Assembly (NCBI GenBank): GCA_002319795.1 | Contig: DCFU01000037.1 | Span: forward strand, 1-52,957 | DNA length: 52,957 bases | Origin: Megamonas sp. UBA1796 | Lineage (GTDB): Bacteria; Bacillota; Negativicutes; Selenomonadales; Selenomonadaceae | Direction: 5' to 3' | Shown: positions 41,318 to 49,834 of the stretch, one piece after another | Layout of the letters: each line of letters opens with the position of its first letter | How positions within the stretch are numbered: position 1 is the stretch's first letter | The notes under the pieces: generated by a model | Seen by the model: the letters and a program-made list of their open reading frames with translations, nothing else | Told to the model about the DNA's origin: nothing | Database searches by the model: none | Translations under genes and position numbers: made by a program

Positions 41318-44224
41318 CTACAGGCACTCCCCTTCATCCAGCAATTTTCGAAAATTTTCGCCAGGCATGGGACGTGCATAAAGAAATCCCTGTCCATAGC
41401 AGCATCCGTTCATAAGCAAAAGTTTTTCCTGCTCTACCGTTTCAATACCTTCACAGATAACCATCATGCGCAGATTCTTTCCCATCTGGATAATATTATG
41501 CAAAATGCATTGCGCTCTGGGCGAATCCTCTGATGCCGTCAGCAGAGAACGATCAATCTTCATTACATCAATGGGAAGCATCTTCAGCATAACCAAGGAT
41601 GAGTAACCCGAACCAAAGTCATCCATGGATACAGCAAAGCCCATCTTTTGCAGACTGCTCACAATATATAGAGCCTTCTCGCTCTGTTCCTTCCCTTTGA
41701 GATCGACAAACGCTGTTTCTGTGAGCTCAAGTTCAACAGCACCTGCCGGCAGTGCATATTTAGCGGCAATGGCCTGCATTTTTTCTATATACCCTTCCTC
41801 ATTCATATGCAGCCCCGACTGGTTCACTGAAACGGGCAGCATAGCCTTCCCCATAGCCATACGATGACTTTGAGCCTGGCAAACATGCTCCAGCATATAA
41901 TAATCGAAATCCATAATGAAACCATTTCTCTCAAAAATAGTAATGAACCGCCCTGGCATAAGGAATCCCAGCACGGGGCTCTGCCAGCGTACCAAGGCTT
42001 CCGCACCGCTTATCTCCTTTGTACGCAGATCATATTTAGGCTGGTACCAAACTTGGAATTCTTCATTTTTGAGTGCCTTTACCATATGATCTTCGATTTG
42101 CTTCTGCATTTTCCGCTCCTGCTGGAGCTTCTCATCAAAGAATCCTACCTTCTCTATCGTACCCTGAAGCTCATTATAGGCAGTTTCCGCCGCTCCGATG
42201 ATATGTTGCAGCGAAAATTCCGCTGTCGTCGGCAATCTGCAGGCGCCTGCTTTAAACTGAATATGAATTTCCATATTACCTATACAAAGAGTTTCATTTT
42301 TCGCAACGAATTCCTGCAAAAGCTCATCTGCCTGCCTGTTCTCCGGCAGGCAAGCAAGGCAGAACACCTTGCCTATACCGGAAAAAGCCGCTGCAGCTTG
42401 AATCCAGGGGTTCTCTCTCTCCCTGTCCCTGACCTTCCGATAAAGCGCCTCCAAAAGGACCCTATGTCCATAGGTTTCCTTTAGAATATCCAGACGGCTT
42501 ATGCCAAATACTATAATAAACAGCCTGCCGTCGCGACGTTCCTTTAGGAGACCTGGCAAAATCTCCGGTATCCTCTTCTCAAACCAATACATATTATAAA
42601 TTCCGGATCCTGGATTCGTATAGGCCAGCTTACTGATATACTGCATATGCTGCCGACGAATATATAATATATAGAGCAGCGTGCCTACTGCCAGCAGGGC
42701 AAGGAGCAGAATGCCCGTCACAAACCGCAAAGGATACCGGTATATCAAAGAAATAACATTCTGCTCTTCCTTCATATTGAACACAACTTCATTCGTGAGC
42801 CCCTGCAGAATTGCAGGATCCAGATGGCAGATTTCCTTGTTGAGTATATGCAGCAGCATGGGATCCAGTTGGTCATTCACCCCAATGGATACTTTATGTG
42901 AAAATACTACATTACCATTTGTCATGAGATTATAAAAGCTGCCGCTCCAAATATCCTGCTGCGCGGTAACCGCCTTCGTAAAGGTCATGTCTGCCTTCCC
43001 CTGGCTCACGGCTTCCATACACTGCTGCATCGTATCATAATAGACAAGTTGCTCCGCCGGATACCTCCTTTCAACAAATTCCTTTGTATAATACTGCGAT
43101 GCCACACAAGCAACACGCGGCTGCTCTGGCAGATTATCCGTACGGCGCATGACCGCAACATAATTCAGGTCCAGATATGGAAATGTCAGGTCAACATTAT
43201 GCGCATGGGCCCAATTATAATCACTGTAAAAATCCGTAATGATATCCACTTCGCCATTTTCAAGCGCCTGCAGCATCTCTGCATTATCCGAAATTTCACG
43301 TATCTCAATCTCAATACCAAGATCGGCAGACATCCGCCGTATAATTTCTTCAATGATTCCCTTATGTATGCCATTTTCGAAGTACGTATACGGTTTTTCG
43401 TCTGATGAAGAAAACGCTGTGATTTTTTTCTTCTGTTGCAGATACGCCCTTTCCTCACTCGTGAGCAGCAACGGAATTCCCCGCGTAAAATATTTATCAA
43501 ACAGTTGTGATTTTAATCTTGGATTTACCAGCTCCATGCTCTCGGCCGCTGTATCAAGCTGATGCAAAAGTCTGTCATTTCCCTTTTTGACTGTCAGATA
43601 CATTGCACTTCTGGCCAGATTTCCCACTGATGTAACCGCATTCTGATTAAAGATGGAATCCATGACATAGCCATCCAGTCTCTGGTTTTCATAATCCTCC
43701 ATGAGCCCCGCATAGGTACTATAGGGCACACCTTCATAGGTAATCTGCTCTGCCCTGGCCATACGCTGCAAAGGATCCGCAATATCCCCAAAATTATTCG
43801 CAAAATAGCCTATACGGAGTCTCTTCCCCTGCACAAGGCTCTCCTGTCCGCCGCGCAAATTCAGCAGCAGATCCGCATAGCTGAAGGGGGTTCGTGTAAA
43901 ATCAAACAACTGCTGCTGACGTATGCTCGGAAAGCTTCCCGGAATGACATCCACTTCTCCAGCAAGCAGACGCTGTAAACATTCCGCCCTCGTACCCGGC
44001 ACATATTCCATGCGCCAGCCACCATAATCAGCCAGGTTTTCCATATACTCGTATGCATATCCCCGATAGGAGCCATTCTCGTCCATCGATAAATACGCCG
44101 GTATATCCACATAGCCGACACGTAATATCGTCCTGGACATTTCCGCCGATGACAGCCGCACTGGTAAAAAGGCCGCCAAAACGCATAAAAATACAATACC
44201 CCATCCCTGATAATTATTTTTCAT
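41318..44224 (-). CDS. Cyclic-di-GMP phosphodiesterase with two periplasmic solute-binding domains
   Basis: A 968-residue membrane sensor. Order: signal peptide or anchor (WGIVFLCVLAAFLPVRLSSA), two tandem SBP_bac_3 domains (about 25-260 and 275-500), a membrane helix (about 520-545, FVTGILLLALLAVGTLLYIL), a degenerate GGDEF domain (signature replaced by GIGKVF) and an EAL domain. EAL residues needed for catalysis are present: GAEALVRW, ELTETAF, MDDFGSGYSSL, KIDRSLL, ICEGIETVEQ. It should lower cyclic di-GMP in response to an amino acid or similar ligand. I start at the ATG at 44224 (AGAGGTG eight bases upstream), giving a proper signal peptide; the longer frame adds 39 charged residues. Confidence 0.88.
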   Translation of the reverse strand: MKNNYQGWGIVFLCVLAAFLPVRLSSAEMSRTILRVGYVDIPAYLSMDENGSYRGYAYEYMENLADYGGWRMEYVPGTRAECLQRLLAGEVDVIPGSFPSIRQQQLFDFTRTPFSYADLLLNLRGGQESLVQGKRLRIGYFANNFGDIADPLQRMARAEQITYEGVPYSTYAGLMEDYENQRLDGYVMDSIFNQNAVTSVGNLARSAMYLTVKKGNDRLLHQLDTAAESMELVNPRLKSQLFDKYFTRGIPLLLTSEERAYLQQKKKITAFSSSDEKPYTYFENGIHKGIIEEIIRRMSADLGIEIEIREISDNAEMLQALENGEVDIITDFYSDYNWAHAHNVDLTFPYLDLNYVAVMRRTDNLPEQPRVACVASQYYTKEFVERRYPAEQLVYYDTMQQCMEAVSQGKADMTFTKAVTAQQDIWSGSFYNLMTNGNVVFSHKVSIGVNDQLDPMLLHILNKEICHLDPAILQGLTNEVVFNMKEEQNVISLIYRYPLRFVTGILLLALLAVGTLLYILYIRRQHMQYISKLAYTNPGSGIYNMYWFEKRIPEILPGLLKERRDGRLFIIVFGISRLDILKETYGHRVLLEALYRKVRDRERENPWIQAAAAFSGIGKVFCLACLPENRQADELLQEFVAKNETLCIGNMEIHIQFKAGACRLPTTAEFSLQHIIGAAETAYNELQGTIEKVGFFDEKLQQERKMQKQIEDHMVKALKNEEFQVWYQPKYDLRTKEISGAEALVRWQSPVLGFLMPGRFITIFERNGFIMDFDYYMLEHVCQAQSHRMAMGKAMLPVSVNQSGLHMNEEGYIEKMQAIAAKYALPAGAVELELTETAFVDLKGKEQSEKALYIVSSLQKMGFAVSMDDFGSGYSSLVMLKMLPIDVMKIDRSLLTASEDSPRAQCILHNIIQMGKNLRMMVICEGIETVEQEKLLLMNGCCYGQGFLYARPMPGENFRKLLDEGECL

Positions 44225-44587
44225 ATACGCAGCACCTCTTTCCCGTTGAACCCGATCAAAGACCTCATTCAATAATCTTCTATCTTTTTCGTCGTGAAAG
44301 AGCCAAATCCTTTTTTGTTTCCGCATAGTAGAAAAGTCCAAAGAGCTTGGGTATTTAAAGCCTCACGCCTTTTCGTGGGAATATATGGATAATTAATAAG
44401 ATAAAAGTCTTGTGTATTGCTATATATTTATTAGATTTTGTTGCAAAAAACTATGTTTGACAACATTTTAAAACTACTTTCAAAGCCATATACCACAAGG
44501 CTTCACATTAATTTTTACTAAAATTTGTAATCAGCTATATTTTGAAGGTCAATCGTGATTTTGTAGATAATTTGTAGGCAAATTTTA

Positions 44588-44617
44588 GACCGCTCCGTCA
44601 TGCAGAGCGGTCTTTTT
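44588..44617 (+). terminator. Orphan plus-strand terminator
   Basis: GACCGCTC-N9-GAGCGGTC followed by TTTTTATC. No plus-strand gene precedes it. A promoter-like TTTACT-N16-TATATT about 70 bases upstream could start a short RNA ending here; otherwise it is the relic of a lost gene. Confidence 0.6.
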
Positions 44618-44696
44618 ATCCTCTTATATGATTTATACTAACTTTATAATCATAACAATAAACAATCTCGCTACCGTAACTCATAAAAATATTATA

Positions 44697-44722
44697 GCCT
44701 ATAACATCTGCATTCTATAGGC
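44697..44722 (-). terminator. Weak hairpin after the defense-like operon
   Basis: GCCTATA and TATAGGC are separated by 12 bases; on the minus strand TATAATATTTTTATG follows. It is placed about 110 bases past the last gene of the operon. Confidence 0.4.
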
Positions 44723-44832
44723 AAAACCACATGACAATTTTTACTATTCTCTAAAAGCTAGGTTCTTATGACCATTAAAGTTAAACATCCGCTTACTGTA
44801 AAAACTGATCACTCTTAAATTCATAACCTTCA

Positions 44833-45891
44833 TTATTTCATATGATCAGTTTCGTGCATTAAAGCTGCTTCTAAATCATCAATATTTTTCCCAAATGATA
44901 TGATTTTTTTTCTAGTTTCAATCCATTTATCTAATGAAATTTTATTTTGATTAGTATGTTCTAAACAGTCACTTGGACATTGATATTTTTCATATTGCTT
45001 AATATCATCATAAAACATAATATATTTTTGCTTTTTGCATATGTCCAATTTTTTATGTGCTAATTTATTTCTCATTTTAACAATATCATTCAAATAACTA
45101 TCTATAGTACAATCATTAAATGATTTATTATCAAACTCCAACATTTTTTTAAATACTTCATATTTCATCGCTGTTGTAAATACAATAGAGCTTTCCTTCA
45201 TTAATTTATTGATATTTACCCTCGTTTTATCTTCTTCATATTTTGCAATACCACCAATTATATCATTTGCAATTTGCTGTGTCTGAGTAATAAAATTACT
45301 TATTTCACTCGAAACATATGCCAAAATATCATTTTGCTGCTCTATTTTTAAACTAGCAAATTTCTTCAATATATATGATTTCATAGTATAATCATTTTCG
45401 GAAGTTTGGTCCATCAACATTCCACGTATATTTAACAAAGATAATAGACGTCTCGAATTTTTTTTCAATAATTTATAAGCTTTCCTGTCAAAATCATCAC
45501 GGCTAGCAACATATACGCCTTCATATGAGGCCATATTTTTTTGCACCTCTTCCCTAACCTCATCTGCCCGCTGTGTTGAATAAAACAGAATATCAGTATC
45601 AATTTGATTTTCTCTTAATATCCGTATTACATCATTACCAAAAATTTTACTTCCAGGATATTCCGGAGTGGATGATAATGAAAAATCTACAAAAATAATA
45701 TCATAAACTTTAAATCCATCTTGTTCCTGTTTTATTTTTTCCTCAAATATATTTACATCTTGAATATAATCAAATTTAACCTCTATACTATCATCATCTA
45801 ATTCCGTTTCTAAAAGTTCTCTCATTTCGTTATAATAATTATCCGTATCGTCAATCCATAAAACATGTATATCATACCGCATAGTCATCAT
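44833..45891 (-). CDS. Receiver domain fused to a HEPN-like domain (putative RNase effector)
   Basis: A 352-residue protein. Residues 5-135 look like a response-regulator receiver: acidic pair D14-D15 (VLWIDD), phosphoacceptor D69 in IIFVDFSLSS, S105/T106 in ILFYSTQ; the usual Lys after strand 5 is replaced (VYVASRDD). Residues 165-300 are helical and contain MRNKLAHK, an exact R-N-x3-H HEPN motif (R274, N275, H279). HEPN domains with this motif are commonly ribonucleases in toxin and anti-phage systems. The ATG overlaps the stop of the kinase-like gene (ATGA). The first ATG or M4 (45882) could be the start. Function is inferred from motifs. Confidence 0.75.
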   Translation of the reverse strand: MMTMRYDIHVLWIDDTDNYYNEMRELLETELDDDSIEVKFDYIQDVNIFEEKIKQEQDGFKVYDIIFVDFSLSSTPEYPGSKIFGNDVIRILRENQIDTDILFYSTQRADEVREEVQKNMASYEGVYVASRDDFDRKAYKLLKKNSRRLLSLLNIRGMLMDQTSENDYTMKSYILKKFASLKIEQQNDILAYVSSEISNFITQTQQIANDIIGGIAKYEEDKTRVNINKLMKESSIVFTTAMKYEVFKKMLEFDNKSFNDCTIDSYLNDIVKMRNKLAHKKLDICKKQKYIMFYDDIKQYEKYQCPSDCLEHTNQNKISLDKWIETRKKIISFGKNIDDLEAALMHETDHMK

Positions 45892-48089
45892 ATCCTTATC
45901 AATAATTCAAATCCAGGTTCCAAATCTTCCACAATATTTATTTTTCCATGTAATTTTTGCTCAACAATTTCTCTAACATGATATAATCCAATCCCTGTTC
46001 CCGGTTTAGTATACCCTTTGCCAAATTCAAATAGTTCATCAACGTTATCAAGTTTCTGTTCGATTCCTGAACCATCGTCTTTCAACGAAATCAATATCTT
46101 ATCACCTCTATCTTCCATTTGAATTATAAGGTTTTTTGCAGCATGTTTTTGAGAATTGCTCAGCACATTTTCAAGAAGTATTGCAATATCCTGAGGTGCA
46201 AACTTCGTATTATATTTAGCTCTATCTACAATTACTGCTTTTATTTTAACACTTTCATTTATCAAAACAGTATTGCAATACTCATATATAAATTGAAACA
46301 TATCACCCTGCATTAATTCATCTTTAGTATCAAATTTTGCAATAGCACTATATGATAGCACAGCTTTTATTCTCGCTATTGAATAAGATATTTTTTCTAA
46401 TGTTTCCCATGCTTTTTTTTCAGAATATTTTCCACGCTGCAATTTCATAATTGCATTCTTTAAAATTGTTTGCATTGTAATAACATTTATCTTCAACATA
46501 TGTAATTTTTTAGCAAAGTCAATTTGATTTTCATCCATAGACTCAAATAAAAATTCGTTTCGTTTCTTTTCACTACCTAAATGACTTTTTAATTGTTTTG
46601 CTTTTTCTTCAGCTATTTTTTTTGCTTCAGCTGCTTTTCTTTCAGATTCTTCCGCCATTCTACGCCGTTCTATTTCTGCAAATCGTCTTATTTCCGCTTG
46701 TTTGCGAAGAAATATTTCTTGCTTTTTTTCAGTTTCAGCTTTTTTTCTTAACATTTCTGCCTTTTGGTACTGCTCACGCTCTTCTTGTTCTGCTATTTGT
46801 ACTATCAATAGTTGTCGCTCTGAATATTCCTTCTCTTCTTGCTTTACTTGCAGACCAACAGAACTACGTAGTCTTATCAATTTCCCGATTATTGGTTTTA
46901 CTATGTTTATAAGCAATTCAATCCGATCATTATCTTCCGGAAATCCTTGCCTATTCGATGTAGCAATATCACTAAGTCGATTATCATCTAATACGTCAAA
47001 ACTAATTTCTCCCTCTATATAGTTAGAAAAAGCTTGTGTATTTTTTACATAATCCAAAAAATTTTCAATAGCCAATTTTTTTCGCACATACAATCTTAAC
47101 TGATTTGGACGATAAACTTTATTACGTAGATAATTTTCATCATTCAATATTGCATCCTCACGTCTTATAGACGCATGTATACCAATCCACCCAGTCATTT
47201 TATAAGGTATATCATATTTAGATAACTCCCCATTATCTAAATAAAAATTTTTTTCCCCACTCGTCTGAAAATCTTTACAATCTAAAATTTGAACATCCCG
47301 TTTTTTGTCACGAACTTCTTCGATGTTAGAATGAATCGTTACATACTTTGCTAAATGTGTTTTAAAATTAATTTCTGTATTGTCAAACATAGCATACATA
47401 TTTTTAAATGCAACTGATTTTTCTACGCATTCAAAATGAATAGGATCGCTAGCTTGCTTACGAATACAAACTTCCAAATGTCCTGTTAACGCCTCTAACA
47501 AATAAAAATCCGATAATCTAGCCTTAAAACCGGCGATAGACATTTGCCCAAAATTTTTCAAATCAACATTTGTTAAATGAATCATTGTTCCTGTTAAGTA
47601 TGTATCCCATTGATTTTTCGTCTCAATCTTCAAAGATGGCAAGTGTTGCAAACATGGCATATCTGAATCTGTAGCACCAGCAGAATCTAGACACCATATA
47701 GTCTCTGGATCATTTTTTGTTTTCGATATAATATAATATTTATTTGATAAATATAATGCCGCTAATTTGCCAATTCCCTTACGTCCCATAAGTTGTTGTT
47801 TTAAATTTTCGCTAATAGCCTCATCAGCACGTTTATCACGACCCAAGAATGTATACTTCTCCGCTAAATCAGAATACCCCATGCCCGTTCCATCGTCAAA
47901 AATTTCGACTATTGAATGTTCCTTATCAGTCATATCAACATAAATTTTCACCGTCTTCGCGCCGGCATCGAACCCATTTGCAACTAATTCTGCAATTGCT
48001 GTCCATGCATTTGAATATAGTCCTTTTCCTAATAACTTGATTGCGAAATAAGTGAAATTAAAGTATATTTTATCATCTGTATTTTGCAT
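45888..48089 (-). CDS. Double GHKL protein: MORC/Hsp90-like ATPase plus histidine-kinase module
   Basis: A 733-residue protein. Residues 1-200 are an Hsp90/MutL/MORC-type ATPase: E34-LVAN38GFD41, DDGTGM at 65-70, and lid GRKGIGKLA at 102-110. Residues 414-510 form a long charged coiled coil rich in Glu, Lys and Arg. Residues 520-733 look like a histidine kinase: candidate His530 (KKLHMLKIN), N-box ENVLSNSQKHA at 640-650, DDGSGI at 671-676 and GTGIGL at 697-702; the His to N-box spacing of about 115 is normal. No membrane segment. It follows the methyltransferase by 6 bases, with a GGTGA site overlapping that stop. I infer it senses invasion and phosphorylates the receiver. Confidence 0.8.
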   Translation of the reverse strand: MQNTDDKIYFNFTYFAIKLLGKGLYSNAWTAIAELVANGFDAGAKTVKIYVDMTDKEHSIVEIFDDGTGMGYSDLAEKYTFLGRDKRADEAISENLKQQLMGRKGIGKLAALYLSNKYYIISKTKNDPETIWCLDSAGATDSDMPCLQHLPSLKIETKNQWDTYLTGTMIHLTNVDLKNFGQMSIAGFKARLSDFYLLEALTGHLEVCIRKQASDPIHFECVEKSVAFKNMYAMFDNTEINFKTHLAKYVTIHSNIEEVRDKKRDVQILDCKDFQTSGEKNFYLDNGELSKYDIPYKMTGWIGIHASIRREDAILNDENYLRNKVYRPNQLRLYVRKKLAIENFLDYVKNTQAFSNYIEGEISFDVLDDNRLSDIATSNRQGFPEDNDRIELLINIVKPIIGKLIRLRSSVGLQVKQEEKEYSERQLLIVQIAEQEEREQYQKAEMLRKKAETEKKQEIFLRKQAEIRRFAEIERRRMAEESERKAAEAKKIAEEKAKQLKSHLGSEKKRNEFLFESMDENQIDFAKKLHMLKINVITMQTILKNAIMKLQRGKYSEKKAWETLEKISYSIARIKAVLSYSAIAKFDTKDELMQGDMFQFIYEYCNTVLINESVKIKAVIVDRAKYNTKFAPQDIAILLENVLSNSQKHAAKNLIIQMEDRGDKILISLKDDGSGIEQKLDNVDELFEFGKGYTKPGTGIGLYHVREIVEQKLHGKINIVEDLEPGFELLIRI

Positions 48090-48095
48090 AATTTA

Positions 48096-49235
48096 TCACC
48101 GATCCAATATTTCCTCTAAATAATTTGCAAATTTTATCGCCAAAAGTGGAGGTACAGCATTTCCAATTTGTTGCTTAATCTCTGTATGATTACCTACAAA
48201 TTGAAACCAATCCGGAAAAGACTGAATTCTGGCCCCTTCTCTCGGTGTCAGTGCTCTATTTTGTTCATAATGTATACAACGCAGACCGGACGGAGTAGAC
48301 ATGTTATGGGTAATTGTTGTACAAGGTTGTCTTGCTACTAAACGTCCATAAGTATTCTGATAGCCTGAAGTCAAACGATAGTTTTCATCTAGCTCTCCTG
48401 TATCAACAAGATTATTTATATAAGTTTTGCCTTCTCCCTGCGGGACATGATTTATCACCGTTTGAATTTTATCTCCGTATACAGATGAAAAGTGACAAGT
48501 TAATTGTAAATTATTTCCACGCATCAAGCGCTGATAATCATTTTTTGCGTGTTGTCGACCATCATATTTATACTTTTCCTGCCCAGATGTCAATTTAGGT
48601 AAATCTGAAATCGCATCCTGGACGGACAATCGATAGTTCTCCCGATGAATTTTATTAAAATCCCATTTTATATCCAAATCGTTTCTAACTCCAACAATAA
48701 ATATACGTTCTCTACGTTGAGGAACTCCATAATCAACCGCATCAAGATTCCCAAAATGGGTACGATAGCCCAAATTATTGTTTATAAATTCAAATTTTCT
48801 TTCAATATCTTCCACAACAAGCTCGCCATGTTCATCTTTCATAGAAAGCATTCCTTTAACATTTTCAAATAAAAACATCCGTGGCCTTATAATCGAAAGC
48901 ATCCTATAATATTCATTATAGAGTTTTGCTTTATCGTCATATATACGCTTACCTATTGTCGTATAAGACTGGCACGGTGGCCCACCAATAATAAGATCTA
49001 TTGGCTCCTCACCAATTAAATTTCGAATTTCATTTCTATTAAGTTTCCTAATGTCTTTATTAAGCATACGGATATCAGGAAAATTTATTTGAAATGCTTC
49101 TGCAGCTACATGATTATATTCATTCGCAAAAACAATTTCACAGTTTTCATTTTTTACAAATCCACCATTTATTAAATTATAATAAAAGCCAAAGGTCAAA
49201 CCTCCGGCTCCTGAAAACAAATCAACTATTCGCAT
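48096..49235 (-). CDS. DNA (cytosine-5)-methyltransferase
   Basis: A 379-residue C5-cytosine methylase. Motif I DLFSGAGGLTFGF, motif IV GGPPCQSYTTIG with catalytic Cys88, motif VI FLFENVKGML with Glu124, motif VIII VPQRRERIFIVG and motif X IGNAVPPLLA are all present and in order. A target-recognition region of about 100 residues lies before motif IX. Start ATG at 49235 has GGAG eight bases upstream; the ATG at 49250 does not. No restriction endonuclease gene is adjacent; instead a double-GHKL protein and a receiver-HEPN protein follow. Very AT-rich codon use compared with the rest of the window. Confidence 0.95.
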   Translation of the reverse strand: MRIVDLFSGAGGLTFGFYYNLINGGFVKNENCEIVFANEYNHVAAEAFQINFPDIRMLNKDIRKLNRNEIRNLIGEEPIDLIIGGPPCQSYTTIGKRIYDDKAKLYNEYYRMLSIIRPRMFLFENVKGMLSMKDEHGELVVEDIERKFEFINNNLGYRTHFGNLDAVDYGVPQRRERIFIVGVRNDLDIKWDFNKIHRENYRLSVQDAISDLPKLTSGQEKYKYDGRQHAKNDYQRLMRGNNLQLTCHFSSVYGDKIQTVINHVPQGEGKTYINNLVDTGELDENYRLTSGYQNTYGRLVARQPCTTITHNMSTPSGLRCIHYEQNRALTPREGARIQSFPDWFQFVGNHTEIKQQIGNAVPPLLAIKFANYLEEILDR

Positions 49236-49276
49236 ATAATCACTCCACATTCATCAAGGCAAAAAAACCCAATTAT

Positions 49277-49304
49277 ATTGTAACAGATATTGCCTTACAG
49301 TCAA
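49277..49304 (-). promoter_or_regulatory. Promoter of the methyltransferase operon
   Basis: On the minus strand TTGACT, 16 bases, TACAAT. The leader to the ATG at 49235 is about 35 bases, consistent with one promoter driving all three genes. Confidence 0.6.
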
Positions 49305-49350
49305 CTAGTATTTCATTGTAGTATTAAAATGTGGCATCTATCAATACGAC

Positions 49351-49366
49351 TTTGCTTACATTTTTC
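49351..49366. repeat. Inverted copy of the 16-base att-like motif
   Basis: TTTGCTTACATTTTTC is the exact reverse complement of 4697-4712. It lies between the methyltransferase promoter and the prophage terminator, near the inferred left border of the prophage. Confidence 0.35.
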
Positions 49367-49419
49367 ATTACTAATGTATCTTAAATATAATTGTAGCATA
49401 TGCTATATGCCCTAGTAAA

Positions 49420-49451
49420 CCCCGGCAAGGACAATAAAATCCTCACCGGGG
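49420..49451 (-). terminator. Terminator hairpin at the end of the prophage lysis module
   Basis: Same stem as at 3621-3660, but the minus strand after the stem reads TTTACTAGG, so the U-run is short. It is likely weaker and may let transcripts run toward the methyltransferase operon. Confidence 0.6.
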
Positions 49452-49462
49452 CTAATTTTTTA

Positions 49463-49834
49463 CTACTCTGCTGTTGTCTGCTCAGGCGGCACTGTCTGCT
49501 GCTCTGGCTGCGCTGCCGTCTGCTGAACTGCTTGCATCTGCTGCATAGCAAACGTCATAGCGGTACCCGCCATATTACCAAGCATCTGGTTGCGGTATGG
49601 CACCCATCCAGTCTTATCAGGATCCGCCATCTTAGACATTCCCCAACTAGCAAAACCTGCCAGCGCAATCTGTCCCAAAGCTCCCCAAAAACTTACCTGC
49701 TGCCCATTCCCATTATCGACTTTTAACATAACATCAATCTCCTTTAAAATTTTATGTATTAAAAAAACCGCCAGGCATTTGCCCGCAGCCCATCCAACCT
49801 TGAATATTATCCCGCCTATCAGGCGCCGAATCAT
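49463..49834 (-). CDS. Small phage protein with hydrophobic N-terminus, unknown function
   Basis: A 123-codon frame. The ATG at 49834 overlaps the amidase stop (ATGA), and the first 35 residues (GGIIFKVGWAAGKCLAVFLI) look membrane-associated. A second in-frame start at 49729 has an excellent site, AAAGGAG nine bases upstream, and would give an 88-residue soluble protein beginning MLKVDNGNGQQVSFWGALGQ. Both frame and internal start are kept in the decayed copy at 3671-4045, so dual products are possible. The C-terminus is Gln/Pro-rich. No family recognised. Confidence 0.65.
   Translation of the reverse strand: MIRRLIGGIIFKVGWAAGKCLAVFLIHKILKEIDVMLKVDNGNGQQVSFWGALGQIALAGFASWGMSKMADPDKTGWVPYRNQMLGNMAGTAMTFAMQQMQAVQQTAAQPEQQTVPPEQTTAE

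Larger units (their letters stand above)
44225..44832. other. AT-rich gene-free stretch between EAL gene and the defense-like operon
   Basis: 608 bases with no supported gene. It contains the EAL gene promoter region on the left, a strong plus-strand terminator at 44588-44617 and an inverted repeat at 44697-44722. Base composition falls sharply from here to 49400, which marks the start of likely foreign DNA. Confidence 0.55.

Noticed and set aside
44225..44420. Possible cyclic di-GMP (GEMM) riboswitch before the EAL gene, suggested by a hairpin CCCACG-AAAAGG-CGTGAGG
   Set aside because: The conserved GEMM core segments are absent and only a short hairpin can be drawn.
46598..46912. Plus-strand frames rich in Phe and Leu opposite the double-GHKL gene
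   Set aside because: They are the complement of the Lys/Glu-rich coiled coil (AAG/GAA codons read as CTT/TTC), not genes.
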